A DNA stretch of 64,000 bases, taken from contig NW_023365931.1 of the NCBI RefSeq assembly GCF_000003815.2, positions 6,922 through 70,921 of the forward strand, written 5' to 3'. Position numbers and translations under genes: made by a program. Under the pieces are notes generated by a model. It was not told the origin of the DNA. It did not search any database and worked only from the letters and a program-made list of their open reading frames with translations. The stretch is from Branchiostoma floridae. Taxonomy: Eukaryota > Chordata > Leptocardii > Amphioxiformes > Branchiostomatidae. Shown here piece after piece: positions 45,401-57,000 of this stretch (its first letter is position 1; the number at the start of each line of letters is the position of its first letter).

Positions 45401-46930
45401 TGACAGCAAAGGTGTGCTGTTTGTCCAGTTTGTACCCGTTACAGTTCCGCACGGCTTCAAGGGCGTTGGCTGGGGATGAGTACTCAAGGAAAATGTACCT
45501 GGAAATATACACACAGCATACAATTAGATCAATAAATCGCAAAATATGATGATGATGACATTTCAATGAAACCATATTTTTTAATAAACCCAGCAGAACT
45601 TAAGTCAATTGTAGGATCATATTAAAAAAAAAAAAACAAAGAAATGTAACTAAGTAAATAGCTGTGCACTACCCAAATAAAGTCCACTGCAAAAAAAGGA
45701 TTTTCCATTTCTATCGTAAAACCCTGTGTCTGCGACAATACTAGTAAATGAGCAAACAATACTGTAAATGCATTAATTTAATTTCGTGGTAGTGGGAAAA
45801 AGGACTGTTCATGGTGGTTTTAAGTTCGCTGTAGCACCATGCACATGAAAAAAATTACATGGAAATAACGTTTGCGGTAGTATTAAGTTCGCAATAAGTT
45901 TTCTATGCGAAACCCGCAAACAGAAAACCACTATTGCAGTAACAAGAGAACTCACCCCTTTGTCTTGCCATTGTCTCCCTCTGGGAAGTACTCGCTCACG
46001 ATCTTGCCAAACTTGGAGAAGATCTTCCTGATGACATTCTGGAGTTTCTCCAGTCGTTCAGGCCCAACCTGAGGCACGTTGTCTACCACTATGACTGAGT
46101 CAATGCCATCTGCCTCCTTGGGTTTCTGTTTAAGGAGGTCTCCGAGGAGTTCTGTTCAAAATAAGACAAAATCATGATGAAACTAATGCCAGGCTAGAAT
46201 TGCATTTCATTAGATCATATAAATGCCTACAGCCCGATGGTGCGATTTTCTTTCATAGTAGACAAAAAAAAAAGGATCCTGAAAATTCAACCCCCCTCCA
46301 CATCCTTTTTGGAATGGCCCAGTTTCCTTTCCCCATTTCTGCAAAAAAATCATCCTTCAAAACTCTCAGCCAAGACTGTTACTCAAGACATATTAATTTC
46401 TCAGGTGTCCATAAAAAGGCAAAGAAGGCAAGACGACAAATATCAACACATACAAAACAAGAAATGTGTGTGCAAATTGTAATTAGCAAATAATTCTTTT
46501 CGGGGGTGATTTCACAATCCTGATGAATGCCTTTTTTGAACGCCTCCCTTCCTCAATAAACTAGCTGTTGGTGTAGCACAATCTATAATGTGGAGGGGAC
46601 AATAGTGAGGCCTACCTTGTTAACGTACACAGTGCAGAAAAATAATAATTTCGCTCCCATAAAATTTGACTTTTCTAACTTGCCACATGTCAGCAGTTAT
46701 CAACATATGGAATTTTTCACTCCGCGACTACTTCGCAGACATAGGGAAACGATCCAGTTACGTTCGCCTATAGTACCTTCGTCCGAAATATTGTCCACGT
46801 AATCTTCTGGATCACTGAAGTCTGGTTCATCGTGGCCGTTGACGAAGGATTCCTGATCTTCGCTGCCGCCTAAACTGGCGGATTCAGACTGATTTCTGTC
46901 GCGGCCACCACGTTCTCTTTCGTCCGCCAT
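36248..46930 (-). CDS. EIF3B: Eukaryotic translation initiation factor 3 subunit B (17 coding exons)
   Basis: Scaffold subunit of eIF3 at the 40S ribosome. Exons in order: 46930-46777, 46151-45956, 45498-45379, 44721-44664, 44210-44076, 42267-42110, 41849-41718, 41557-41491, 41242-41196, 40805-40595, 39967-39895, 39590-39474, 38990-38912, 38444-38306, 37802-37599, 36998-36890 and 36342-36248. The sum is 2094 bp, 697 residues, with all phases consistent. Human is 814 with a longer N-terminus. After an acidic N-terminus comes an RRM ([23 protein letters not shown]1-like KTKGYIFLEY), then WD-type beta-propeller blades ([77 protein letters not shown]). The basic helical C-terminus ([25 protein letters not shown]) precedes the acidic tail that in other species contacts eIF3 partners. 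Three TACTG MITEs sit in its introns. Confidence 0.97.
39379..39434. repeat. (GT)n microsatellite in EIF3B intron
   Basis: A dinucleotide repeat interrupted by tttacat, just downstream (minus sense) of the donor of the exon at 39474-39590. Frames through it are artefacts. Confidence 0.95.
40097..40303. mobile_element. TACTGTAAATGCA MITE, copy 3 (EIF3B intron 10)
   Basis: tactgcaaatgcagaaactt at the left and cttaaatgcatttacagtat at the right, with gcggtggttt / aaaccaccac inside. Confidence 0.85.
40852..41055. mobile_element. TACTGTAAATGCA MITE, copy 4 (EIF3B intron 9)
   Basis: tactgtaaatgcatttaagt to tttctgcatttactgta, in opposite orientation to copy 3. It starts about 45 bp from the acceptor of the exon at 40805. 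Confidence 0.85.
45769..45945. mobile_element. TACTGTAAATGCA MITE, copy 5 (EIF3B intron 2, degenerate)
   Basis: tactgtaaatgcattaattt followed by gtggtagtgggaaaaagg. The right end is degraded and lies about 10 bp from the splice donor at 45955. Confidence 0.75.
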
Positions 46931-46940
46931 CTTTGATAGA
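46919..46940 (-). promoter_or_regulatory. EIF3B: YY1-like element overlapping the EIF3B start codon
   Basis: On the minus strand the start context is caaagATGGCGGACG. AAGATGGCGGC-type sites around the ATG are a known YY1 arrangement in housekeeping and translation genes. Binding here is inferred. Confidence 0.5.
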
Positions 46941-47607
46941 TAATGAAGACAGGGCTAGCCGAAGTATCTTTATTGTTGCCCAGAAAACCAAACAAAAAAT
47001 CTCTCTACATCATACTTAACACAAAAAATATATACTTTTAGATGAGGATAGCAAAATTTAGCTAATGGTATTAATTGAAGGCGAGATTCACGTGATCTTT
47101 AAGATATTGTAGGTTTCAATACAGGCATATTATATTCCTGCCTAGGGCAGCTTAAACATTTTACCGCCTTACGTCTAGCTACACTTCCGACAAAATTAGA
47201 CCACTGACATATGTTCACGGATTTCTTCGCTCAAGATACGTTTTGATGTCACAATTATTAAACATACAAAATTAAGATTTATTGAAATTTATATGGCAGA
47301 TTTATGTCAGAAACTATGTTTTCTTTTACGTTTTTGTCTTCATACTGCCTCGGAATGATACTGAGTTGAAGCCTTATCACTAAAGGCTCAACCAATCAAA
47401 ATGAAGAAGACATTCCAATGAATCCATTTCCCGCCATTTTGAATTGGAGGCCGAAACCTGGGGTAGATGGTAACTTTGTGTGTTTACTGGCTTTTATATA
47501 GATTCTTGTAATTCTCTTCCTTGTTATATTGTGTTGGAATCTTGGGGGCTTTTGTCTCAAGGAAGTGAAGTGTTATTGACTTGTCTGTTTGTGTGTCTGT
47601 AACGGGT

Positions 47608-47654
<47 letters not shown>

Positions 47655-47932
47655 ATGTTTGTATGTCTGTGTGTGCTCATATGTGTTTGCGTGTGCTAAA
47701 ATGTGTGTGTGTGTGTATACAAATTTGTATGTGTGCATGTCATTGTGTGTGTGTGTGTGTGTATGTGTGTGTGTGTGTACACTGTGTGTGTGTGCTGATG
47801 TGTGTGTGTAAATGTAAAATTCACACTAGTACTATGTGTGTGTGTGTATGTGTGTGTGTGCGTGCATTTGTGTGTATCCCTGTCTGTCACTGAGTGTCTC
47901 TGACATTCAAAGTAATCATGTTTATATTACAG
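46931..47932. promoter_or_regulatory. Shared upstream region of EIF3B and the RAP80-like gene
   Basis: The two start codons are 1.08 kb apart on opposite strands. Visible elements are accaatca (CCAAT) near 47391, TTTCCCGCC at 47427-47435 (E2F-like), an adjacent GCCATTTTG (inverted YY1-like) and a possible non-coding exon ending gatg at 47469 before gtaact. A first non-coding exon for the plus-strand gene is inferred because the acceptor at 47931-47932 needs an upstream donor. Confidence 0.45.
47608..47865. repeat. (TG)n microsatellites
   Basis: Three TG-rich runs lie within the inferred 5' UTR intron of the RAP80-like gene. Open frames on both strands are low-complexity artefacts. Confidence 0.95.
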
Positions 47933-48015
47933 ATGACAGACTGGTTCCATGAGTTATAATGGAGAAGTAGAACTCTTTGTGACTCCTGCCAGGCCAGATG
48001 GGAATTGAGCAATGA
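47933..48015 (+). promoter_or_regulatory. UIMC1: Cluster of four upstream ORFs
   Basis: The exon before the main ATG (48012) holds four short ORFs: 47933-47959, 47949-48008, 47959-47970 and 47998-48015. The last overlaps the start codon. This arrangement would be expected to lower translation initiation at the main ATG. It depends on the exon beginning at or before 47933. Confidence 0.5.
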
Positions 48016-51000
48016 TGAGTACTAAAAGACAAGGTACGAGAAATTAGAGGAATGATTTATGTGAAGTCCTTCATTTAAGACAACATTGATAGATTATTAA
48101 TACTTGGCTGTTAAGTTGTCAATTAATTATGATCATAGTTATAGTATTGATACTATGGAAGGTCAGTGAGGTCATATTGTTTTAGATATAATAGATCTAG
48201 AAAAGATATGTTTTTACTAGTTTTAGAAATATTTCTCACTGATTCTTCACTATTGACAACCTCATGGCTAAATCACACTACAGTTGTATATAGCATTGCT
48301 GGGTGCGTTGATGACTTTTTAAACTAAAAAGTTTGACTTCAAGATTAACAAAGTTGTCATCTTGGAGATAAGATTTACTCATCTTTTGTCTAAAAAAGTG
48401 GTAGTATAGCCTATATAGGTACAGGGGCACTTTACATTCAGGTCCAGATCTCTTCCTTTTAAACAATTTCGACAACATACAGATATTGGTACACAGTCCT
48501 AACTGTGTGTGTAAGACCTTGGTAATACTAAGAGTGTAGAATCATTGCACCACACCTCCCCCCACCCCCCCAGCTCCTGACCATGACCAGCCTAGCCACC
48601 ATGGCCGGGGCGGTCAGCTGCGGAAGAGAGGCCGGACAGCTCTCCCTGCCGACGACAACGTGGAAATCATCAATGTTGATGATGATGAAGAGGAGGAAGA
48701 CTGGCTCAATATGACGGTAAGATCTAATCTCCAAGCAGATCCTACGGTAGCATAAGATAGTATCAAAAGCTGCCAGAGGAGTGAAGTCGGCTAAGGAGTG
48801 TGTTTCACTACCGAGGACATGGACACATGGCAAATGGACATCTCTTGGCTGACTACACTCCTTGGCTAGTTTGGTACTATCTTATGTCATCGTAGGATCT
48901 GCTTGGAGATTAGGTAAGATCGCTGAGGGTATGCCAGTACAAAAGATTTTGTTCATAATCATTTGAACTCAGTAAGGATTTGCGCTACTCTTCCAATGGT
49001 CGTGACATGATTGTTCTCAAAAGAAGGTAAACAATGAATGTTCTGTTATCATTGACAGATGTCCAAGCATACTCATAACCAGTCAATGAATGATGACCGC
49101 AAGCTGAAAACCTACAGCGCTCGAGGTGCCCGGGCAGAACGCAGGCAGAATAAACAAAATCAGCAGGAAGGTAAGTTTGTGGTCAGACTCATACTCCTGT
49201 CATAGAACTAGAAGATGTGAATTGGTACTATAAGTGAAATGAAATGTATACAAGCGATCCCGATAATGTCATGGTGACGTAGTGATAGGCAAAAAGCAGG
49301 TGTTTGGCAAAAGATTGATTTACATATTAACCAGTGATCTGATCTGCTAATCTAAATGTCAATTTTCAATCCAATCTACTGACGTCCTGGTAGGCACCAG
49401 CCGTCTAATACCCCGGATATAAACAACAACAGCGATCGCTCGTAAATGTAAAGGAAAACAGAAAGAAGTAAAGCCTTGTTACTCTATTTTCATATTCCTC
49501 TGTGACTAGTCTGTTATCCAACAGAGCTTTTCTACCTGCAGAATTATAGCACAGAATTTAGACATGACTGATTACCATGTGACTCGGCCCATCAGAACTC
49601 TCTGCTATATTTTACATTGGTGACATCATTCTTCTTCCCCCCAGAACTGATCCCTGAAGATGAACTGATGTTTGACAGCCAGCTTCAGGTAATAAAGGAG
49701 GTTTAGACAGACCACATTTCATTCATTTTATTAATGTTTTGTGATTGTCCTGATTGTCCATTAAAAAGCTTGCAAAATCTCAATTGTCCTAACAACTATG
49801 CCATCATAATGCAAGCATTTTTCAAAACCATTGCTTTATGGCAATAATATTTACTCGTACTCCATAATTTCAAATATGCCAACCAGTGTTCTAGCCAGCC
49901 TGATATTTTTTTCTGTCCCCTGGATTTTGAATGGCAATCCTGTCAAACGTGTGACGATCCTAGGGATATCCGGGGGCATATTCCCCGGGAAGATTTTGAA
50001 ATCTAGACAATCTGTAATGCTATTTCCTTTATTTTGAGGGACAAGTTTTGCTGGTAGACTCAACTTTTGACCAATTGTTGACCCTCACAGAGGACGGAAT
50101 GGGCAAACATTTTGTCCATCCCCAGTGGCAAAATTACGTCTAAGGACGGAAGGACGCTGGCTTGAACTCTGAATCCAACACTAAAAAGTAAACTCATACC
50201 TTTCCTTTAGCTTTTGTTGTCTTAGATTCCCTCACTTCTGCCCACAGAAAGCCTTGGCACTGAGTAAACAGGAGGCTGAGAAGAGCACATTCCAGCAGCA
50301 AGCTGAGGAGGAGGAACTACAGAAGATACTGGAACAGTCCAAGGTGGAGACTGGGACACCTGTCAGAGCTGCCCGGGTGGAGACAGCTGCAGGTGGACAT
50401 CTCAGCCCACACCTGGTGGACACAGCTGCACCTGTCAGCCCTGCCCAGATAGATACACCTGTCAGACCATCACAGTTTGCACCTGTGAAACCAATCCAGG
50501 TGGAGAAGGGTACACCTGTCAGAGCTGCCAAGGTGGATGGAGCTGCACCTGTCAGCCTAGCTCAGACAGAGACACCTGTCAAACCAAACCAGGTAGAGAA
50601 AGATGCACCTGTCAAACCAATCCAGATGGAGAAGGGTGCACCTGTTAAACCAATCCAGATAGAAAAGGGTGCACCTGTAAAGACATGTACATCTGCCGGA
50701 CCTGCACAGGTGGTAAAAGGTGTACCTGTTGAACCAGCCCAGGCAGAGACAGCTGCAATCACACCTGCAAAACCAGCCAAGATGGAGACAGGTGCATCAA
50801 TAGGTATGAAATCAGCCCAGGTGGAGACAGCTGCAGGTGCAAAAATCAGACAAGCCAAGACAGAGACAGCTGCAGGTGCAAATGTCAGACAAGCCAAGAT
50901 TAAGACAGCTGCAGGTGCAAGTGTAAGCCAAGGTCAGGTGAAGACAAAGATTGAGACAGCTGCAGGTGCAAACGTCAGACAAACACAGATGAAGACAGCT

Positions 51001-54000
51001 GCAGGTGCAAATGTCAGACAAGCCAAGGTGAAGACAGCTGAAGATGAAAATGTCAGGCTAGAAAATGGTACAGCTGTCCAACCAGCCCAGTTGAAGACAG
51101 GTGCAGACATCAGGTGCAACTCACACATACATGGAGAGATGAACGGGACAAAGAAACAACAGCAGGGAAGAGCAGAGGAGGTAAAGATTGATGTAAGATA
51201 TGAAAAACATCCGATTTTATCACTAATAAAATAAATGTAAGTTGAATTATTGTTACTAAGGGATCAACTTGGTTCTTGCTCTGTAGTAAACTACATCTTG
51301 TTTTTTTTTGTGGTCAGGAGAAAGGAAAGAAACATCAAGCCAAGGTGAAAAGAAGAAGACAAATTTGTCTGGATCATATGGAATGTGGTGATGGGGAAAG
51401 GTGAGAAAACTTAACTATGTGAGTTTTAATAGTTAGTTCTACACCAAACTTGGAATCTTCTTAACCTAAGCCCAAACCTTCATTGCTAGAAGTGCATTCG
51501 GCTGTTTCACAATTGAGTGTACCCATTTATTTTTCCACATGTTACCAGTTGATAAGAAAGTCTACATAAGATATTACTGTTTTTGACTGTTATTTTCCAA
51601 AAGCTGGTGTAACAAGGAACACAACAAAAAAAGAAATAGAGAAATCCATCAATATTTGGCGAAACTATTGTAAAAAATGTTGCCTAAAAATGTCCCATTT
51701 CTAGTGTTACCAGGGGTCATTCAGTTTTTTCACATTCTGAACATTGCAACTGACTTTAAAAACATGACTGCTACCTTAAAATTCTTTATTTTGTACATGC
51801 AGTCATATGTTAACTTGAGATATATTACAATTTTTTGAAGATATTCCAACTTTTTTTTGCCAGCAGGGTTATTTTGCATTTTCACCCACATGTTACCAAT
51901 TTTAATGTAATATTTTCTTATAGATTACAAAGTATGTAGCATTGTTTTTATGTACTGTAATAAGTGTTAATTTGACATGTAAAGTTTTGATATGATGTAT
52001 GTAACTGAACAAAAGTAGAATGAGATCATTCCTACTTTCATCTGACTCACAGCGAAGGATCAAAGTACATGTATCAGCTGTAATTTTCCGAAAAATTCTG
52101 TCCCGTCCGTACCCCCCCTCAATTTCTTTACTAGGCTAATATTACATGCTTTTAATTGTGATGGTTTACAAGTCTCTTTGACTAGATACCAAACCACTAT
52201 ATAAACCATATCTGTGATAAAGACCTTGCCTGATACAGCACTGTATAACTTCAAATGTCCCGTCCGTACCCCTGTCCCGTCCATACCCCCCACCTGTCCC
52301 GTCCGTACCCCCACTTTTAGTTTTAAGCAAAAAACTGGGGAAAATGACATCCCAATTGCTAAAATAACACATAATAAATACTAAATAGATACAAACAATT
52401 AATCTCCTCACTAAAAATAGTACTTTTTAATGAATTTGCCAGCATTTTCTTTGTCAGGTTTTTCATTATTGCCCATAAACTGCCTGGGATTTGCATGAGA
52501 TGAAATCTGATACAAATGTATTCCCCTAAAGTTACCATCCCATTTGTCCAGTTCATATGCTCTCCTCTAGCCCAGCTCACTCTCCCAGATCATCATCATG
52601 ATGGTGATGACCCATTCTCCTCACCTGCCAGTGTAGGTAGTGTACATGACAAGGACAGAACAGGCACTACCTGAGACACGAAGGAGAAAGGCAAAGGTTC
52701 TGGAGAGACCTGTCAAGTCTGCTACTCAAAATAAAATCCTTGAGAACAAAGGGGTACTAGTACTTGCTGTGACAAAAGAGAGCAGAAGAAATCTGCAAAT
52801 AGGTCAAGAAATTGCAGATTTCCTGACAGAACATACATCCCATCAAGTTCACCGGTTGAGCATGGCCATCAAAGAAAATAAGCTCTAATGGCATACTCAG
52901 ATCATTGATCAGATCTAATAATTATGTCTATCTCCTTTTTTTCTTAGTTTAAACATTATTGCAGTATTTGTACATGCTTTATTTAACTTGTAGTCAGTGA
53001 ACAAATGTGTTCCAAAAGGTTTGGACAAGTCCCTGCAGTATCAGTCTTTTTTGCCTGTTATCTGGTTGTGTCCCGTCCGTACCCCCATGTATTATCATAT
53101 TCATGAAATGATCAAGTCTCTTGCTGTGTTTCCCTAGTATGAATGCTAGAATCTTATGTAGGGGTTTATAAAGAATGAAATTCTAACAAAGTTAAGCTAT
53201 CAAAGTGCTTGAACTTAAAAAAATTGTATTTGACCTTTCCTTCTACATGAAATAACAGCAGGGTGTTATCATCACCTTACAATAAATGACCAGAAAATGA
53301 CACAACAAGGTGCTACTGCAAATCAAAGTTAGTTTTCTGGTCTTGTGGATTCTAGTGTTGGAAGATGACATGGAATAGGGTTTATCTTTAGTTCTTCAAT
53401 TGCCTATACTGTATGTACCTTTACATACAGTCTTAAAGTTGTCCCGTCCGTACCCCCTCAGTGCCCCATTAAAGAAAGTCCTATATTATAGTAACCGGGA
53501 GGTGTTGTGCAGAGATCTTTTAGAATATTAAGCCACAAGTATGTACCTTTAAATTTGAACTGCCAATATCAGTTTTGATATATATTAAAGTTGATTTTTC
53601 AACCTCAGTGACACCTGTTTGGTACACTCAATTGTGAAACAGCCGACTGGTTTACCCTAATGTTGTATCCCCTGACTTTGAGGTCAAGGTTTAGAATTTA
53701 TTGGCGTTCACCCAACTTCCGTGCTACTGCTGAGGGTTACAGTTCTTTGAGTGACTTTTTGCTACATTGTATCTTTCAAGCACTTGAGAAAACCCACCAC
53801 ACTTATCTATTGTATAGAGGAGTATGTCCCTTGAATTGGTGAGTGAACCAAAACTGTAAGTAATGTATTGTCCCATGTAACTTGTACCTGTTACAGTTAG
53901 GGGTAGTTTACAAATAATGTGATACAAACCAAAAACAAACAATGAAATAATAGATCAAGTTGAGTTGTGTTTTTCTTCCTTTCTTTCTTTGACAGGTGGC

Positions 54001-57000
54001 TTAAGAAGAGGCGGGTTGTCTACCACCATGGCAATTTTGTCCGGAGACCAGGAGTCGACACCGCCAAACAGACAAACTACATCATAAAGTGCCTGGAAAA
54101 CTACAGACTGAAACTACACCAGGCACAGAGGCGACAACTCACCAAACTGGAGTGGGGAAAACCTTTGGTGGAAGAGGGTAGGTGTGATTGTAATTCTACT
54201 CTGTTCTAACTGTAACTTTAAAACACAAATTTTATGAAAAACCTTTCGTAGAATAGGGTACGTAGAATGTTGGTGTGATTGTCATTCTATTCCATTCTAA
54301 CCTTTAAAACACTAAATTTTTATGACAAAACCTTTCTATTCCATTCCAACCTTTAAAACACTAAATTTTTTATGAAAAACCTTTAACAGAAGAGGGTAGG
54401 TGTGATTGTCTTTCTATTTTCTTCCAACTGAACCTTTGATTTTTTTTTTTTTAACACAAATTTTATGAAAAACCTTTGGTAGAAGAGGGTAAGTGTGATT
54501 GTCATTCTATTGCTTTCCAACTGTACCTTTAAAACACGCGAAGTTTATGAAAAACACATAACAAACAGTATGAAAACTGACGAAACTCACAAAAAGCACA
54601 CCATTTTATACAAGCTGCTTCCTGGGTCATGTGACAAAATGTCATCAAGGTGATATATCCTAGATAGTGTTGGCAGCAGAATAAAGTGTGATGCACTGAA
54701 ATGAAGCATTTTCGTATTCAAATTTCACTGAAATGTTATGAATGCTTAGACACCCCTGCTTCAACATACATAGTTACTATATATAATCTCTCTTTTTGTT
54801 ACATGTGTAGATGACACAAAAACAAGATCAAGAAGAAGGAAGGGAACTTGGACTGCAATTTCTGCTCAAGCAGATGTTGACAACTCCCAGCCTGCTGACA
54901 AAGACACCCAGAATGGAACTTTGGGTGTTTTTGAAGAAGATGACAAAGATGGGATTCTTGATATGTTTGGTTTTGATACTGACACCCAAAATGGAATTGG
55001 TAAGTTGTTTCATGGACACACGATATGCCTTATACTACAGTAACTAGTAATGCAAAATTAGTAATTCCCAAAGTATGCACTTTTTTTTTTACTGTGGCAG
55101 TCTTTATAGTAGCCCATGGGTAATTGCAGGTGTAGGTTAGTATGTGGTGTTAATAGGTTTGGTAGTATATAGTGATACATTTTTTAATTACATGTATTAT
55201 GAGTCCAGGAAGACTAGTATATTTGTATATGCTCACTAATGGAGATCTTCCAAATAAACAATTATTTGGAAATTAAGAGATTTTTTTCAGTATCTTCAGT
55301 TTGGGTAACAGGCTCAGTATCATGTCACTCAAATGTGGGAGAAAAAAGAAATTTATATATTAAGTATAGTCTATTTCAAGCCATTTTAGTAGGGTGTACT
55401 GTTAGACACTTGGCAAGGCCTAGGCCAATTGAATAAAGATGATGCCAATAGATATTATCCATTTTTGTTTTCCATATCAGTATCTTCTGCATTGGGGTCA
55501 CAAGGACATAGCCATGATGTACAACCTGAAGAGAACACAGAAAACATCGAGAAGATAGAGGATTTCGAAAGGCCTGATTCAACTTCGTTTGAAATCGACA
55601 TACTGGACAACCCAAGTCCTGAACACAAGGTTATTTGTTTGTTTTGATTAGTCACATTGTGAAATTCAGAAGAACAAAACAGTATGAAAAAATATGATAC
55701 AATGTGACATGTACAAACTACACATGGATATTATACATTTGCATGTGAAACTAACAGTAAGTGTACAAATAAATGCCTATTCTGAAGATTTTCATTAATC
55801 AACTCACCTAGTAAATGATGAATCAGATATACATTCATTTGATAGAATGTACTTGCCTATACTAAGATTATTACAGAGTAACTCTAGAGAGAGTGTGTGC
55901 TGAAAAAAAGTGCCAAGTTACCACTTGTTCAATGTTCTCACAAGACCTTGTACTACCAACCTTTGATGCTCTGTATAATGTTGTACTTATTTAAAGTTTT
56001 GTCCCTTGTTTACTAAGTATATCTTCAGCCCAACATTGAGTGTCCAGTGTATGGACAAAGGTCACATCGTACATTGTACTTTTTTTTCAAGCCTGTGACA
56101 AGGTCACTCAGAAGAAACACCAGCAGTCCTGTGGTTATGGGTACAGATACACCAGATGCAGCTGAAAGGTAGTGTATATATTTCAGACGTTTTCAGCTAA
56201 ATAAGGGGTTTTGTAAAGTAACAATATGTCAGGAAACATTTTGTCCAGCCCAAAAAAGAACAAGAAACAGAGACTGTCATGATTTCAAGTACCAGAGTTA
56301 CCAGCCTAGGATTGATGTGTTTCAAAATTCGTATTTTCCCAGAACTATCGTCGAGTGGAATTTGTTATCACCAAACACAGTAGGGGCATCTTCTCTGGAT
56401 AGTTTCAAAGAACGCTTGCAGATAGATGTGCAAAAGTTAGGTGTGACGGGTCCTTCGGTGTAATATAACCAGCTGTTGCCACGCCGCGTGCCTGCACAGC
56501 TGATGTGTTGCGCCGAAGGGCGGTTATACAGGCTATATTGATACAGATACAGATACAGATGTTTCCCTATTATCTACTTTCCTCCAGGAAGTGAAGTATG
56601 GCTTGGGTTTTGTCTGTCTGTATGTGTTAGGGTTTGTATTTGTATATGTAACACAATGTGTGTACTACTAATACTACTAGTATGTGTTTGTTAGTGTAAT
56701 ATTGGATACAACAACTTCTCTAACTTCGATGACCTTCATTTTATATATGCTTGTGTTATACATATAACAACCTGTCCTTTATTGCTAAGGCTGTCTTGTG
56801 TTCATTTATAGTTTAGAGACAGAAGAAACAACCCAAGTCGGTAGTCCCCAGGACAAGAGTGAAGAGGAGAAGACTAGTCCAACCCATCATGGGGAGGATG
56901 TTGTTACCATGGCAGAGTCACAGGAAATTTCAGTGCAGGGTAGGGAAAATACAGTTTTTGTCATTGTTGAATGGACCATATTTTCTTCATATTTCCAGTG

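Noticed and set aside
47581-47893. Cys/Val-rich open frames on both strands
   Set aside because: They are translations of TG repeats.
50562-51128. Long antisense open frames over the RAP80 repeat exon
   Set aside because: They arise from the 33/39-bp periodicity of the coding repeat. The plus-strand frame splices in phase on both sides.
54811-55047. ATG-initiated 78-codon frame at 54811
   Set aside because: It is in the wrong phase. Splicing from 54177 requires a frame one base earlier, which gives an acidic sequence continuous with the next exon.
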